From assembly GCA_021292105.1 (NCBI GenBank), contig CM037874.1, forward strand, positions 42,606,780-42,670,779: a DNA stretch of 64,000 nucleotides, read 5' to 3'. Positions 12,867-23,024 of this stretch are shown here, one piece after another; positions within the stretch are counted from its first letter, which is position 1, and each line of letters opens with the position of its first letter. This stretch comes from Anadara kagoshimensis (lineage: Eukaryota > Mollusca > Bivalvia > Arcoida > Arcidae). The position numbers and the translations under genes are program-made. The notes below the pieces were generated by a model that did not search any database, was not told where the DNA came from, and saw only the letters and a list, made by a program, of their open reading frames with translations.

Positions 12867-13814
12867 TTGAGATGCATTTTGAGACACAAAACATTTTTCG
12901 CGTTTCGTTTTGTAAGGGTGTTCGCTGATGTAACGATTCTGAATATTATGTGTCGTAAGAATAATTAATGCGTGTTTCGATTAGGTATTAACAGGTTTCT
13001 AGTCGGCTACCTGACGTTACTCAGCTATTTTTCATATAATCATGTACAGAAATCGAGGTCCGACCGTAAACCATTGATGCGTTTAAGACGGTGGTCTTGT
13101 ATTAAGTCACCCGTAAGATTGCCAGCCCGTTAAGTTACAATGGGAACTTGATACACCCGATTTTCAAATTTAAATTTTAACAATAACAATATTATTTTCT
13201 GAAAATGTTTGGTTCTCATACATACTGTCACGAATATTCAAATATAAAAATGATTAAAATACATGTATCTTAAAAAATCCATTCCACTTTTTGATTTAAA
13301 ATATGGTAACATAGTTCCCTATTAAACTCATTAGAAAGTGCACAGCACATGTACATAAACACATTTATACGACAGGCCCCTGCACTCTGAAAAAGGGGCG
13401 TGTAAAAATCAATTTCATGCTACATTTAACGCTTTGCCTTCAGTGGTAATTTGATGACAATACATCTCTCCTTAATAGGATTTAAATAAACATTTAAAGT
13501 TGACCATTGATATATTTTACTGTTACACAGGATTTCAGATTTAAATTGTATTAGAAATGGTATTTCTTCAATATATAACACAACTTTTTAAAACCAATGT
13601 AAAGCTAACAGACATTAGAACCTATCTATAAAGACCCCCTGTGGGACTTAAGAAATATGGAGTCTTTAGACAGTTGGTTTATATACAGAGGTTCTTTTTG
13701 GTTGAAATATAAAAGCAATTGCCCATAAAACAGTGGTCTTAAAAGACAAGTGGTCTGTATACATATGGTCACTCTAGAAAAGTTTTATTGTTTTTACAGT
13801 TATAATTGCCAAGA
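12867..13814. other. Intergenic DNA, nothing recognised
   Basis: No gene seen. A block near 13275-13310 (AAATCCATTCCACTTTT) recurs near 15485-15520, so a dispersed repeat touches this stretch. Confidence 0.45.
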
Positions 13815-14153
13815 GTGGATTTGAGTGGAGTGAGTGAAGTAATGATGTTTCATGTCCCAGTCAAGAATATTTCACTTGCATCGAGACATCGCTAGCTATA
13901 GACACATGTGAAGAAATCTTGTCTGTATGTTGCACTGGTGGCAATATTAAGCAGGTTTCTTAATAATGTCACGCCTACTTTGACATGAGGCCTCGTTTAT
14001 TTGAAGTTCCCATCACAAATAACCACGGCTTTCATTTCGTAATGACGAGTGTTTGGCGACAGAACAGTCCTTACCCACCTTCAAGTCTTGGGTTTGCTAA
14101 GCACGACCACCTACTTATGGACAGAGCACGCTAACAACTGAGCTAACGCGGGT
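13815..14153 (-). mobile_element. tRNA-derived SINE, diverged copy
   Basis: Same order of blocks as 12530-12866: tail motif at the left (TTTCATGTCCCAGTCAAGAA), CGCTAGCTATAG, TGGCGACAGAACAGT, CTTCAAGTCTTGGGT, and a decayed tRNA head with TGAGCTAACGC at the right. Box B has lost several bases. Confidence 0.65.
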
Positions 14154-14810
14154 ATTTGAGTAGAATAATAATGTTTAATGTCATAATTTTATAATGAGAC
14201 AGTCAGTCTGGATTGGTGGAAACCAGATATCTAGAGAAAACAGTGGTGAATATGTCTTTTGCTAATAGCTGACTAATTTTAAGATCATATGGCCCAGCAA
14301 GGTTATTTATAGACGGTGTGTGTAAGTGTGTGTGTGTTAATACATCAAAAGCCCCAACAAAAAGGGTGCCGAAAAATACATAAGTCAAATAATTCATAAT
14401 GAACTACTGTTGGTGGAATCTTTGAAGTGAAGCCTACATGTATATTACTATTTTATGCAATAATAATTTTTGACAAAGGATGTAAAGGAGCACATATAAA
14501 AAATGAAAGTCCAGAAGCCCTTAAAATGACTATACTTGATTTGAATCTATTTTTTTATAATTAAATTTTTAATACTATCCAGTGTTGTAAGTTTTTGTAT
14601 CTATGATCCCATAGACAGAATTTTTTGACGTCATATTAGCTGACGTCATATTGTGCAGAGCTACCGGCGGTTGCCATTGGCAATCAGCTGTGTTCCGCTT
14701 TTAGATTAATGCGCCATTTTTGTTTTAATGCGCTGGTTTTTTGTTTCATGTGTATGATTTAAAGATTACATGAATGTTTTGAATATTGAACTTATTTTTG
14801 AATTTAATTA
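14154..14810. other. Intergenic DNA with a decayed half of the neighbouring palindrome
   Basis: No gene. About 14596-14650 resembles one arm of the palindrome at 14811-14967 (TATCTATGATCCCATAGACA versus TATCTATGGGGTCATAGACA), so an older relative sits beside it. Confidence 0.45.
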
Positions 14811-14967
14811 TAAGGAATGATTGTAATTTTTTTTCTATCTATGGGGTCATAGACAAAATTATTTGGTGCACGCGTATGCATAAACCGCTTCGCGGTTTTA
14901 TGCCGCGTGCACCAAATAATTTTGTCTATGACCCCATAGATAGAAAAAAAATTACAATCATTCCTTA
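14811..14967. repeat. Near-perfect 157-bp palindrome (foldback element)
   Basis: TAAGGAATGATTGTAA at 14811-14826 returns as its reverse complement at 14952-14967, and pairing is nearly continuous to a tip at about 14890 (AAACCG-CTTCG-CGGTTT). ORFs on both strands translate to almost the same peptide because the sequence is a palindrome. The tip resembles those of the hairpins at 16036-16347. Confidence 0.8.
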
Positions 14968-16025
14968 ATAATATCATTGACCCACCGTGCAATCAAGATC
15001 TGGGGTACATACATTTTTAAGAAAAGGTACATGCATATGGAAACTTATAATTCATATCTCACTTACTTTTGTAACTTCTGTGCTATGGCAGATTTTAACT
15101 TCAATATTGTGTTTCAAGTAAAATGAATGAAATAAACATGCACCTCCAAAAAGGCAATCAGTTACGTAAAAATTTTCTACATCATCAGTACTTTGATTCT
15201 GTGTGTAAAAATAAGAACATAGAATTTGAAGTACCCAGATAGTTCTTAAAACTGCCCTAAAGGCTTTAATTTAATTTACTGTCCATAAACCAGGATGAGG
15301 TCAACTATCAATTTAAATCTACTGAATTTCAGTTTTATTCGGACCGCTTAGAACCCGACTTAGGTGACATTTTTGGGGCCTGGCGTATAAGTGAACAGGT
15401 TTTTTCTTATTAAAGATATAGATGGTGTTCATGATAAAATTCACATCGTGATAAAAACTCAGTTATAAAAATCTTTATGGTACAGTTAAAAAAATCCATT
15501 CCACTTTTAATTTGAAATTTAGGTTGTACAATATTTGTATCAATATTTCAGTCAGTGGCTAAGGACCAATTGCGATAGGATAGACTATGTATATACTATG
15601 AATATGTATAGACTATTATAGTCAAATACTAACCTACTGGATCTAATACAACTATTTAAAAATTATTAAAAAATTAAATCAAGTTAAAAGAAATAGGAAC
15701 ATTTTTATTTTCCATTTTATCATATTTCTTATTTATTTAACTAATAGAGTATGAGACTTTAAAATAACAAAAGTTCCGAAATTTATTTAAATAGGAAAAA
15801 TATGCACATTTTTATTTATTATATTTCTTATTCACTTAACTAATAATTATAATAATAATATGTATTTTATTAAAGTTCAAAAGTAATCAATGCAATAAAA
15901 CATTTAAACCTAAATGATTATTCCCAGCCATTTTGACTTGATACACCAAATAAATTTGAAGGAAACAACATTGAATGACTTAGTTAAAATTAACAATTAC
16001 ATTTAAATAATTGTCTATTGAACGG
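14968..16025. other. Intergenic AT-rich DNA, nothing recognised
   Basis: No gene or RNA is seen. It includes the second copy of the AAATCCATTCCACTTTT block noted near 13275. Confidence 0.45.
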
Positions 16026-16035
16026 ATTTAATTAT

Positions 16036-16347
16036 TTAAGCAATGATTTCAAAAAAATTTTGTCTATTGAAAATTGGATAAAATTTTTTAATTTTTTTTC
16101 TGCACACTATAAATCCGCGAAGCGGGTTTATACAAACGTGTGCAGAAAAAAATTAAAATAATTTTATCCAATTAAGCAATGATTTCAAAAAATTTTTTGT
16201 CTATTGAAAATTGGATAAAATTTTTTAATTTTTTTTCTGCACACTGTATAAATCCGCGAAGCGGGTTTATACAAAAGTGTGCAGAAAAAAAATTAAAAAA
16301 TTTTATCCAATTTTCAATAGACAAAAAATTTTTTGAAATCATTGCTT
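16036..16347. repeat. One partial and one complete hairpin at the left end of Crypton copy 1
   Basis: 16174-16347 is a 174-bp near-perfect palindrome: AAGCAATGATTTC at one end, its inverse at the other, tip CCGC-GAA-GCGG at about 16260. 16036-16173 repeats the left arm and tip but only part of the right arm. Copy 2 retains only the sequence of the final arm, so the inverted duplication arose on copy 1, or was lost from copy 2. Confidence 0.75.
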
Positions 16348-17772
16348 ATAATTAAATTTTAAAAGACAAGTAAAAGAAAAAATATGTTTCAACATTTTTA
16401 ATCGTTTACATTTTAAAGAGCGTAAGAATTCATACGCTTGGTTACAACCGTCATAGCAACCGCCGACGACATACACCCGCCGACGTCAAACAGCTCAAAC
16501 GTCCAACTTTGAAACAGTTAATTATTTGCGAATTGGAATGTACAGTGGTTGAATGTTGAATTGGACATAAACCCCGATGTTTGAAAATTACTAGGATGTA
16601 ATGAAACTGAATTTTGGGAATGAACAACGGTCTGAGCAGAGGATTCAGGTGAAATTGAGCTGCCGATTTGCAAAGGGATGAATGGCTGGGGACGTGCTGG
16701 CAGAACAGGAACAATGGCGTCCGACTCGCAAGCATTCGAAGAAAGTATTGAAAGTGTGTTACTTAATGATTTTTTCTGTAATGTGGAGCACTGACGGTTG
16801 TAACTCCTTACAGAGCTTTCACTCCTGTGGCCACTCATGTACATGATGTGGCGTGCTTCATAGCCGGAGTCATTCATATATTATATGGCAGTTGCTCTCA
16901 AGGAATGACAAGTGAAACGTTGGACAAGTTTGGAATTTTTACAAATATCTGGCAGGTATGAACGAAACAGGTATGGTTTCACCGGTTTATTACTGTACCA
17001 AATTTCCTCATTTTTGTTTTTGAGTGAAGCTGCCGTACAGTGATTAAATAATGCAGTGGCTGACGAATCAGTTTTGTCTAAAAATAGTTTTAATGACGTC
17101 ACGGGACATCGGCCATCAGCTGATTCATTTGCGTACATTCTTTTGTCGGAATCATTTTCTGGATTATCCAGCCCACCTTGCCAGTTTTTTTGTTTCGTAT
17201 CATGGGAAAGAGTTACATATTCTTTACCGTTTTCATCTTTTTGGAAAAGGAATGAATTTGTTTTTAACTGCTGGTGGAATTCTAACCCCCTAGAAACGAA
17301 ATGTAAACTCAGGGAATACCAAACTCGAAATCTTAGGATAACCGGGGAGTCATCGGACCAAAGGTAAGTGCAAATCTTAACTAAATCAGATTGGGGAATA
17401 ATTGGTTTATGTGCAACTGGGCGAGACAGTCCATTTTGAAGATTGAATTTTAATTTTCCGTCCAAGTTTTCATTTGCAGTTTTAAATTCTCTTCCGCGAA
17501 CAATGTCCAAATCTCTGTTTATGTCTTTAAGATGTCTGTTAATAGCAGATCTTATTGACTTGAAAGAATTTTTGTGATATTCAGCAGCCTGTTCCATTGG
17601 TAAATCTCCTGATCTCTTTCCTGGATTCTTTGGTGTGGCCTCAAAGTAAAATTTGGATAAATACTCATTCAGCGTTTCAGCTGAAACTGTTTTAAAATCA
17701 ACTTTCGTTCCATGAACTTCTAAACACCATTCTAAAAAAACATTTAAAACAAAAAAATCTTGTGAGGTTTTT

Positions 17773-19800
17773 AGCTCACCTGACCGAAGGTCATGTGAGC
17801 TTATGGCATAGCGCAGCGTGTGTATGTGCGTGCGTGCGTGCGTGTGTGCGTCGTTAACACCTATTTTCGACTTCTCCTCTGAAACTACTGGACAGTTTTT
17901 AATGAAACTTTGTCAGAAGTATATATGGGCCGGTGCAATTCAGATTTGTTCGTGGCGTTGCTATGGCAACCATAACTAGGTCAAGGTGACCTAGGGGTGC
18001 AAAAATCTTAAAAAATCTTCTTCTCCGAAAGTACTGATAAGAGAAAAAATCTGATGTGATATTTGGCTTTTCTAGGGTCTTAAGCCTATAGTTTGTTCAT
18101 TTTGTGAAATTCGGATAAAAAATAGGTAACGCGTTTTTGCGTTTAATTTTGAAAAAAATCGTAAAATAGCTTCAAATTGTTATAACTTGACTATTTGACC
18201 AGATAATGACATGGGGTTTTCAGTTTTGACATCTTCTTGTTAGAATCTTCAAAATGAGGTCAAGGTCAATTGTGGAGGTCGTGACCTAATTTTTTTTACC
18301 TCTGATTATAATTATTATCTCGAAAACTATAAACTTTTTGTATAGGCATGTATATTAGAATGTTGTAGGCATCGACACAACGGTCATTTTGATATATAGA
18401 AAAAGGTCATGGGTTCAAAGGTCAAGGTCACAGATGTGAAACAATACCGAAATGGTTAATTATCTCGAAAACTATAAACAGTTTGTATAGGCATGTATAT
18501 TAGAATGTTGTAGGTATTGATACAACGATCATTTTGATGTATAGAAAAAGGTCATGGGTTCAAAGGTCAAGGTCACAGATGTGAAACAATACTGAAATGG
18601 TTAATTTTCTCGAAAACTATAAACGTTTTGTATAGGCATATACATTAGAATATTGTAGGTATTGATACAACGAGCATTTTGATGTATAGAAAAAGGTTAT
18701 GGGTTCAAAGGTCAAGGTCACAGATGTGAAACAATACCGAAATGGTTAATTATCTCGAAAACTATAAACGTTTTGTATAGGCATATACATAAGAATGTTG
18801 TAGGTATTGATACAATGATCATTTTGATGTACAGAAAAAGGTTATGGGTTCAAAGGTCAAGGTCACAGATGCAAAACAATACCAAAATGGTTAATTATCT
18901 CGAAAACTATAAACTTTTTGTATAGGCATGTATATAAGAATGTTGTAGGTATTGATACAACGATCATTTTGATGTATAGAAAAAGGTCATGGGTTCAAAG
19001 GTCAAGGTCAAAGATGTGAAACAATACTGAAATGGCTAATTATCTTGAAAACTAAAAACATTTTGTATAGGCATGTATATTAGAATGTTGTAGGTATTGA
19101 TACAACGATTATTTTGATGTATAGAAAAAGGTCATGGGTTCAAAGGTCAAGGTCACAGATGTGAAACAATACCGAAATGGTTAATTATCTCGAAAACTAT
19201 AAACAGTTTGTATAGGCATGTATATTAGAATGTTGTAGGTATTGATACAACGATCATTTTGATGTATAGAAAAAGGTCATGGGTTCAAAGGTCAAGGTCA
19301 CAGATGTGAAACAATACTGAAATGGTTAATTATCTCGAAAACTATAAACTTTTTGTATAGGCCTGTATATTAGAATGTTGTAGGGTATTGATACGAAGAT
19401 CATTTTGATGTATAGAAAAAGGTCATGAGTTCAAAGGTCAAGGTCACACATGCAAAACAATACCGAAATGGTTAATTATCTCGAAAACTATAAACGTTTT
19501 GTATAGGCATGTATATTAGAATGTTGTAGGTATTGATACAACAATTATTTTGATGTATAGAAAAAGGTCATGGGTTCAAAGGTCAAGGTCACAGATGTGA
19601 AACAATACTGAAATGGTTAATTATCTTGAAAAATATTAACTTTTTGTAAAGGCATGTATATTAGAATGTTGTAGGTATTGATACAATGGTTATCATGATG
19701 TAAAGAAAAAAGTCATTGGGGTTTAGTATTTATGTTTTCTTTAAATCTATCAGCTAGCCATTAGTTATCAGGTGAGCGTATCAGACCCTTGGGCCTCTTG
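17773..19800 (+). mobile_element. HINE-like (Helentron-type, non-autonomous) element with 145-bp tandem core
   Basis: Left end AGCTCACCTGACC and subterminal right CAGGTGAGCG form asymmetric inverted repeats. The right end is a hairpin-like GACCCTTGGGCC followed by CTCTTG. From about 18297 to 19720 there are roughly ten copies of a unit of about 145 bp, each with AAAGGTCAAGGTCACAGATG and GTATAGGCATGTATATTAGA. Copy 2 of the Crypton has the uninterrupted site (GAGGTTTTTATTTAATATT), which shows that the insertion added only two T residues besides the element. TT targeting, asymmetric inverted repeats, a 3' hairpin and a tandem core are the described traits of Helentron-associated elements. The assignment is inference. 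Confidence 0.7.
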
Positions 19801-19923
19801 TTATTTAATATTTCAATTTTTTTTTTTTTTTTTTGTGTGGTTTTTTGTTTTTGTTTTTGTTTTTGTTTTTTTGTTTTTTTGCTAGAGAGTTCTTATTGTT
19901 TTATATCAAGTCGGTCCAGATAC

Positions 19924-19994
19924 ATCCAGATAGCTCAATGGAGAGCAACTCGACATTAAGTTGAGTCGGTTCAGGTTCAAGTCCTGATCTGGAA
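19924..19994 (+). tRNA. tRNA-like sequence inside Crypton copy 1 intron (probably tRNA-derived, not a working tRNA)
   Basis: 71 nt. Box A TAGCTCAATGG fits the consensus. Box B GGTTCAAGTCC differs from it at one base. The acceptor arm pairs at six of seven positions (ATCCAGA with TCTGGAA). The D stem is GCTC/GAGC and the T stem TCAGG/CCTGA with loop TTCAAGT. The anticodon arm is irregular: read with CTCGA/TTGAG it gives loop CATTAAG, with A instead of U at position 33 and triplet TTA. The same sequence sits at 22357-22427 in copy 2, so it was present in their common ancestor. It lies antisense to the recombinase gene. Confidence 0.5.
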
Positions 19995-21089
19995 AAGGAT
20001 CAAGCTTGATTTATTTTTGCTTATTTTTTCAACTTATTATTATTATTAAAAAAAATTCAAAAGATATAGATCTAATTTTTATACTATCATATCTTTGATA
20101 CTTTTCATATTATTTTTATTTCTATTATATTTATTTATTTTTCTTAAATTTTTATTTATAAAAATAATTTTGACAAAATTACCTTGAAAAATTTTGACGC
20201 CCCATTTTGTATTGCGTTTTGTTGAGTCCGAAGTTCTGCACTCCTTTATTTTTTCCATTTCCTCTTCGGAAATTCTTTTAAATCTCTTTGTTGATGGCAT
20301 TGCCAAAGATGGTACCGGTTGCAGGGGGTCTGTCATTGCTAGATTCATTTCTCTATTAGCTTCAGAAACTGAGGTTGCATTAGACCCAAATGTTGTTGGT
20401 TCCCATTCTTCTTCAAAAATTGAATTTAGCAGATCAAGATCACTAAATGGATTTCCGAGATTGAAATTTCCAATTTCCAGTTCTGTCTCCATTCTGAGAG
20501 CACGGAAAACGGAAAGCAGACGATTGCTCTTTCCAAAATATCCGAAATTCCGCCTTTTTATTATTTTTATTATTGTTATTATTATTTTAAATGCATTATT
20601 ATTTTTGGTTTTTTATTTCTACTTTTCAATAAAATTTACTCAAAATAAATACATAAAGAAATATCGGAAGAATTTTATTGGTGATAGCGTTAGGAATTTT
20701 TTTTCAAGATCTGCGGTCTTTTTTGTGTTTTTTGGTTTTTGTTTGTTTGTTTACATTGCGGTAAATTCGTTCACTTCCGGTTTACAAAAAAAGTAGTTCC
20801 GGTCCTAATTGTTGTCTATCGGGAATTGGATGCAAAATTCTGACCAATTATATTGCTTGAAATCAAGGAAATTTAATTATTTTTCAATAGACAATTTTTT
20901 TTTGAAATCATTGCTTATAATTAAATTTTAAAAGACAAGTAAAGGAAAAAATATGTTTCAACATTTTTAATCGGTTACATTTTAAAGAGCGTAAGAATTC
21001 ATACGCTTGGCTACAACCGTCATAGCAACCGCCGACGACATACACCCGCCGACGTCAAACAGCTCTTGAAAACGTCCAACTTTGAAACA

Positions 21090-22455
21090 GTTAATTATTT
21101 GCGAATTGGAATGTACAGTGGTTGAATGTTGAGTTGGACATAAATCCCGATGTTTGAAAATTATTAGGATGTAATGAAACTGAATTTTGGGAATGAGAAG
21201 AGGATTCAGGTGAAATTGAGCAAAGGGATGAATGGCTGGGGACGTGCTGGCAGAACAGGAACAATGGCGTCTGACTCGCAAGCATTCGTAGAAAGTATTG
21301 AAAGTGTGTTACTTAATGATTTTTTCTGTAATGTGGAGCACTGACGGTTGTAACTCCTTACAGAGCTTTCACTCCTGTGGCCACTCATGTACATGATGTG
21401 GCGTGCTTCATAGCCGGAGTCATTCATATGTTGGATGGCAGTTGCTCTCAAGGAATGGGAAGTGAAACGTTGGAGAAGTTTGGAATTTTTACAAATATCT
21501 GGCAGGTATGAACGAAACAGGTACAGGTATGGTTTCACCGGTTTATTACTGTCTGCCCTACAATGATTAAATAATGCAGTGGCTGACGGATCAGTTTTGT
21601 CTAAAAATAGTTTTAATGACGTCACGGGACATCGACCATCAGCTGATTCATTTGCGTACATTCTTTTGTCGGAATCATTTTCTGGATTATCCAGTCCACC
21701 TTGCCAGTTTTTTGTTTCGTATCATGGGAAAGAGTTACATATTCTTTACCGTTTTCATCTTTTTGGAAAAGGAATGAATTTGTTTTTAACTGCTGATGGA
21801 ATTCTAACCCCCTAGAAACGAAATGTAAACTCATGGAATACCAAACTCGAAATCTAAGGATAACCGGGGAGTCATCGGACCAAAGATAAGTGCAAATCTT
21901 AACAAAATTTAGATTGTGCAACTGGGCGAGACAGTCCATTTTGAAGATTGAATTTTAATTTTCCGTCCAAGTTTTCACTTGCAGTTTTAAATTCCCTTCC
22001 GCGAACAATGTCCAAATCTCTGTTTATGTCTTTAAGATGTCTGTTAATAGCAGATCTTATTGACTTGAAAGAATTTTTGTGATATTCAGCAGCCTGTTCC
22101 ATTGGCAAATCTCCTGATCTCTTTCCTGGATTCTTTGGTGTTGCCTCAAAGTAAAATTTCGATAAATATTCATTCAGCGTTTCAGCTGAAACGGTTTTAA
22201 AATCAACTTTCGTTCCCTGAACTTCTAAACACCATTCTAAAAAAAAACAGTGAAAACAAAAAAATTTTTTGAGGTTTTTATTTAATATTTCAATTTATTT
22301 ATTGTTTGTTTTTGCTAGAGAGTTCTTATTGTTTTATATCAAGTCGGTCCAGATACATCCAGATAGCTCAATGGAGAGCAACTCGACATTAAGTTGAGTC
22401 GGTTCAGGTTCAAGTCCTGATCTGGAAAAGCTTGATTTATTTTTGCCTTTTCAAC

Positions 22456-22498
<43 letters not shown>

Positions 22499-22956
22499 AT
22501 GTATTATTATTATAAAAAAATTCAAAAGATATAGATCTAATTTTTATACTATCATTTCTTTGATACTTTTTATATAATTTTTATTTATTATGTTTATTTA
22601 TTTTTCTTAAATTTTTATTTATAAAAATAATTTTGACAAAATTACCTTGAAAAATTTTGACGCCCCATTTTGTATTGCGTTTTGTTGAGTCCGAAGTTCT
22701 GCACTCCTTTATTTTTTGCATTTCCCCTTCGGAATTTTTTTAAAATCTCTTTGTTGATGGCATTGCCAAAGATGGTACCGGTTGCAGGGGGTCTGTCATT
22801 GCCAGATCCATTTCTCTATTAGCTTCAGAAACTGAGGTTGCATTAGACCCAAATGTTGTTGGTTCCCTTTCTTCTTCAAAAATTGAATTTAGCAGATTAA
22901 GATCACTAAATGGATTCCCGAGAATTGAAATTTCCAATTTCCAGTTCTGTCTCCAT
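21090..22956 (-). pseudogene. Crypton tyrosine recombinase, copy 2, several frameshifts
   Basis: Exon 1 is 22956-22646 and exon 2 is 22236 to about 21090, with the same splice signals as copy 1. By comparison with copy 1 I see an extra A near 22923 that shifts exon 1 just after the start, a deletion of about 20 bp near 21910, a one-base loss in a T run near 21710, a deletion of roughly 33-39 bp near 21555, and two short deletions near 21200-21230 in the tail. The HSLRATAIQHM, MSGHRS and SYNR motifs are intact and in one frame, and the CAA codon that is TAA in copy 1 is preserved. Neither copy can make a full recombinase, and their lesions do not overlap. Confidence 0.8.
22357..22427 (+). tRNA. 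tRNA-like sequence inside Crypton copy 2 intron
   Basis: Identical in all recognisable parts to 19924-19994: box A TAGCTCAATGG, box B GGTTCAAGTCC, paired acceptor, D and T arms, irregular anticodon arm. The surrounding intron is shorter here because no HINE-like element is inserted. A (TTA)n tract follows at about 22455-22497. Confidence 0.5.
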
Positions 22957-23024
22957 TCTGAGAGCATGGAAAACGGAAAGCAGACGATTGCTGTTTCCAA
23001 AATATCCCAAATTCCGCCTTTTTT

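Larger units (their letters stand above)
16518..20492 (-). pseudogene. Crypton tyrosine recombinase (KIAA1958/ZMYM-like), copy 1, one stop codon
   Basis: A tyrosine recombinase that would cut and rejoin transposon DNA in the nucleus. Exon 1 is 20492-20183 and exon 2 is 17731-16518. The donor (CAAG/GTAATT) and acceptor (TTTTTTAG/AATGG) join in frame through a split GAA codon, giving 508 codons including the stop. The N-terminus is acidic, followed by a segment like SDSTKRNTKWGVKIFQEWC that starts the core-binding region. Catalytic candidates in order are R of SRGLEFH, HxxR of HSLRATA, H of SGHRS and Y of SYNR. The one lesion I see is TAA at 16881-16883, where copy 2 has CAA (Gln), between the HxxR and the GHR motifs. 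A Pro/Ser-rich tail ends in FQFANN. The family resembles DUF3504 proteins domesticated in vertebrates. A host-domesticated gene is less likely because of the tandem broken copies. Confidence 0.8.
16036..20880 (-). mobile_element. Crypton-type transposon, copy 1 (interrupted)
   Basis: The unit carries a two-exon tyrosine-recombinase gene on the minus strand (see 16518-20492). It is bordered by the 10-bp sequence ATTTAATTAT at 16026-16035 and 20871-20880. The next copy starts immediately at 20881 and ends in the same 10 bp. Cryptons move by YR-mediated recombination and leave no classical inverted ends, which fits these borders. The intron is interrupted by a HINE-like element (17773-19800), and the left end has gained two hairpins (16036-16347) absent from copy 2. 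Exact termini are inferred from comparison of the two copies. Confidence 0.7.

Noticed and set aside
14786-14992. Two nearly identical peptides encoded on opposite strands
   Set aside because: A consequence of the 157-bp palindrome, not two genes.
17051-17367. Plus-strand ORFs of 80 and 103 codons
   Set aside because: Shadows of recombinase exon 2, repeated in the same place in copy 2 (21574-21815).
19924-19994. Ochre-suppressor tRNA
   Set aside because: The TTA anticodon depends on one reading of an irregular anticodon arm with A33. Too weak to claim.
20194-20796. 200-codon ORF on the plus strand
   Set aside because: Antisense to recombinase exon 1 and its AT-rich upstream region. The minus strand has the splice sites and a recognised family.
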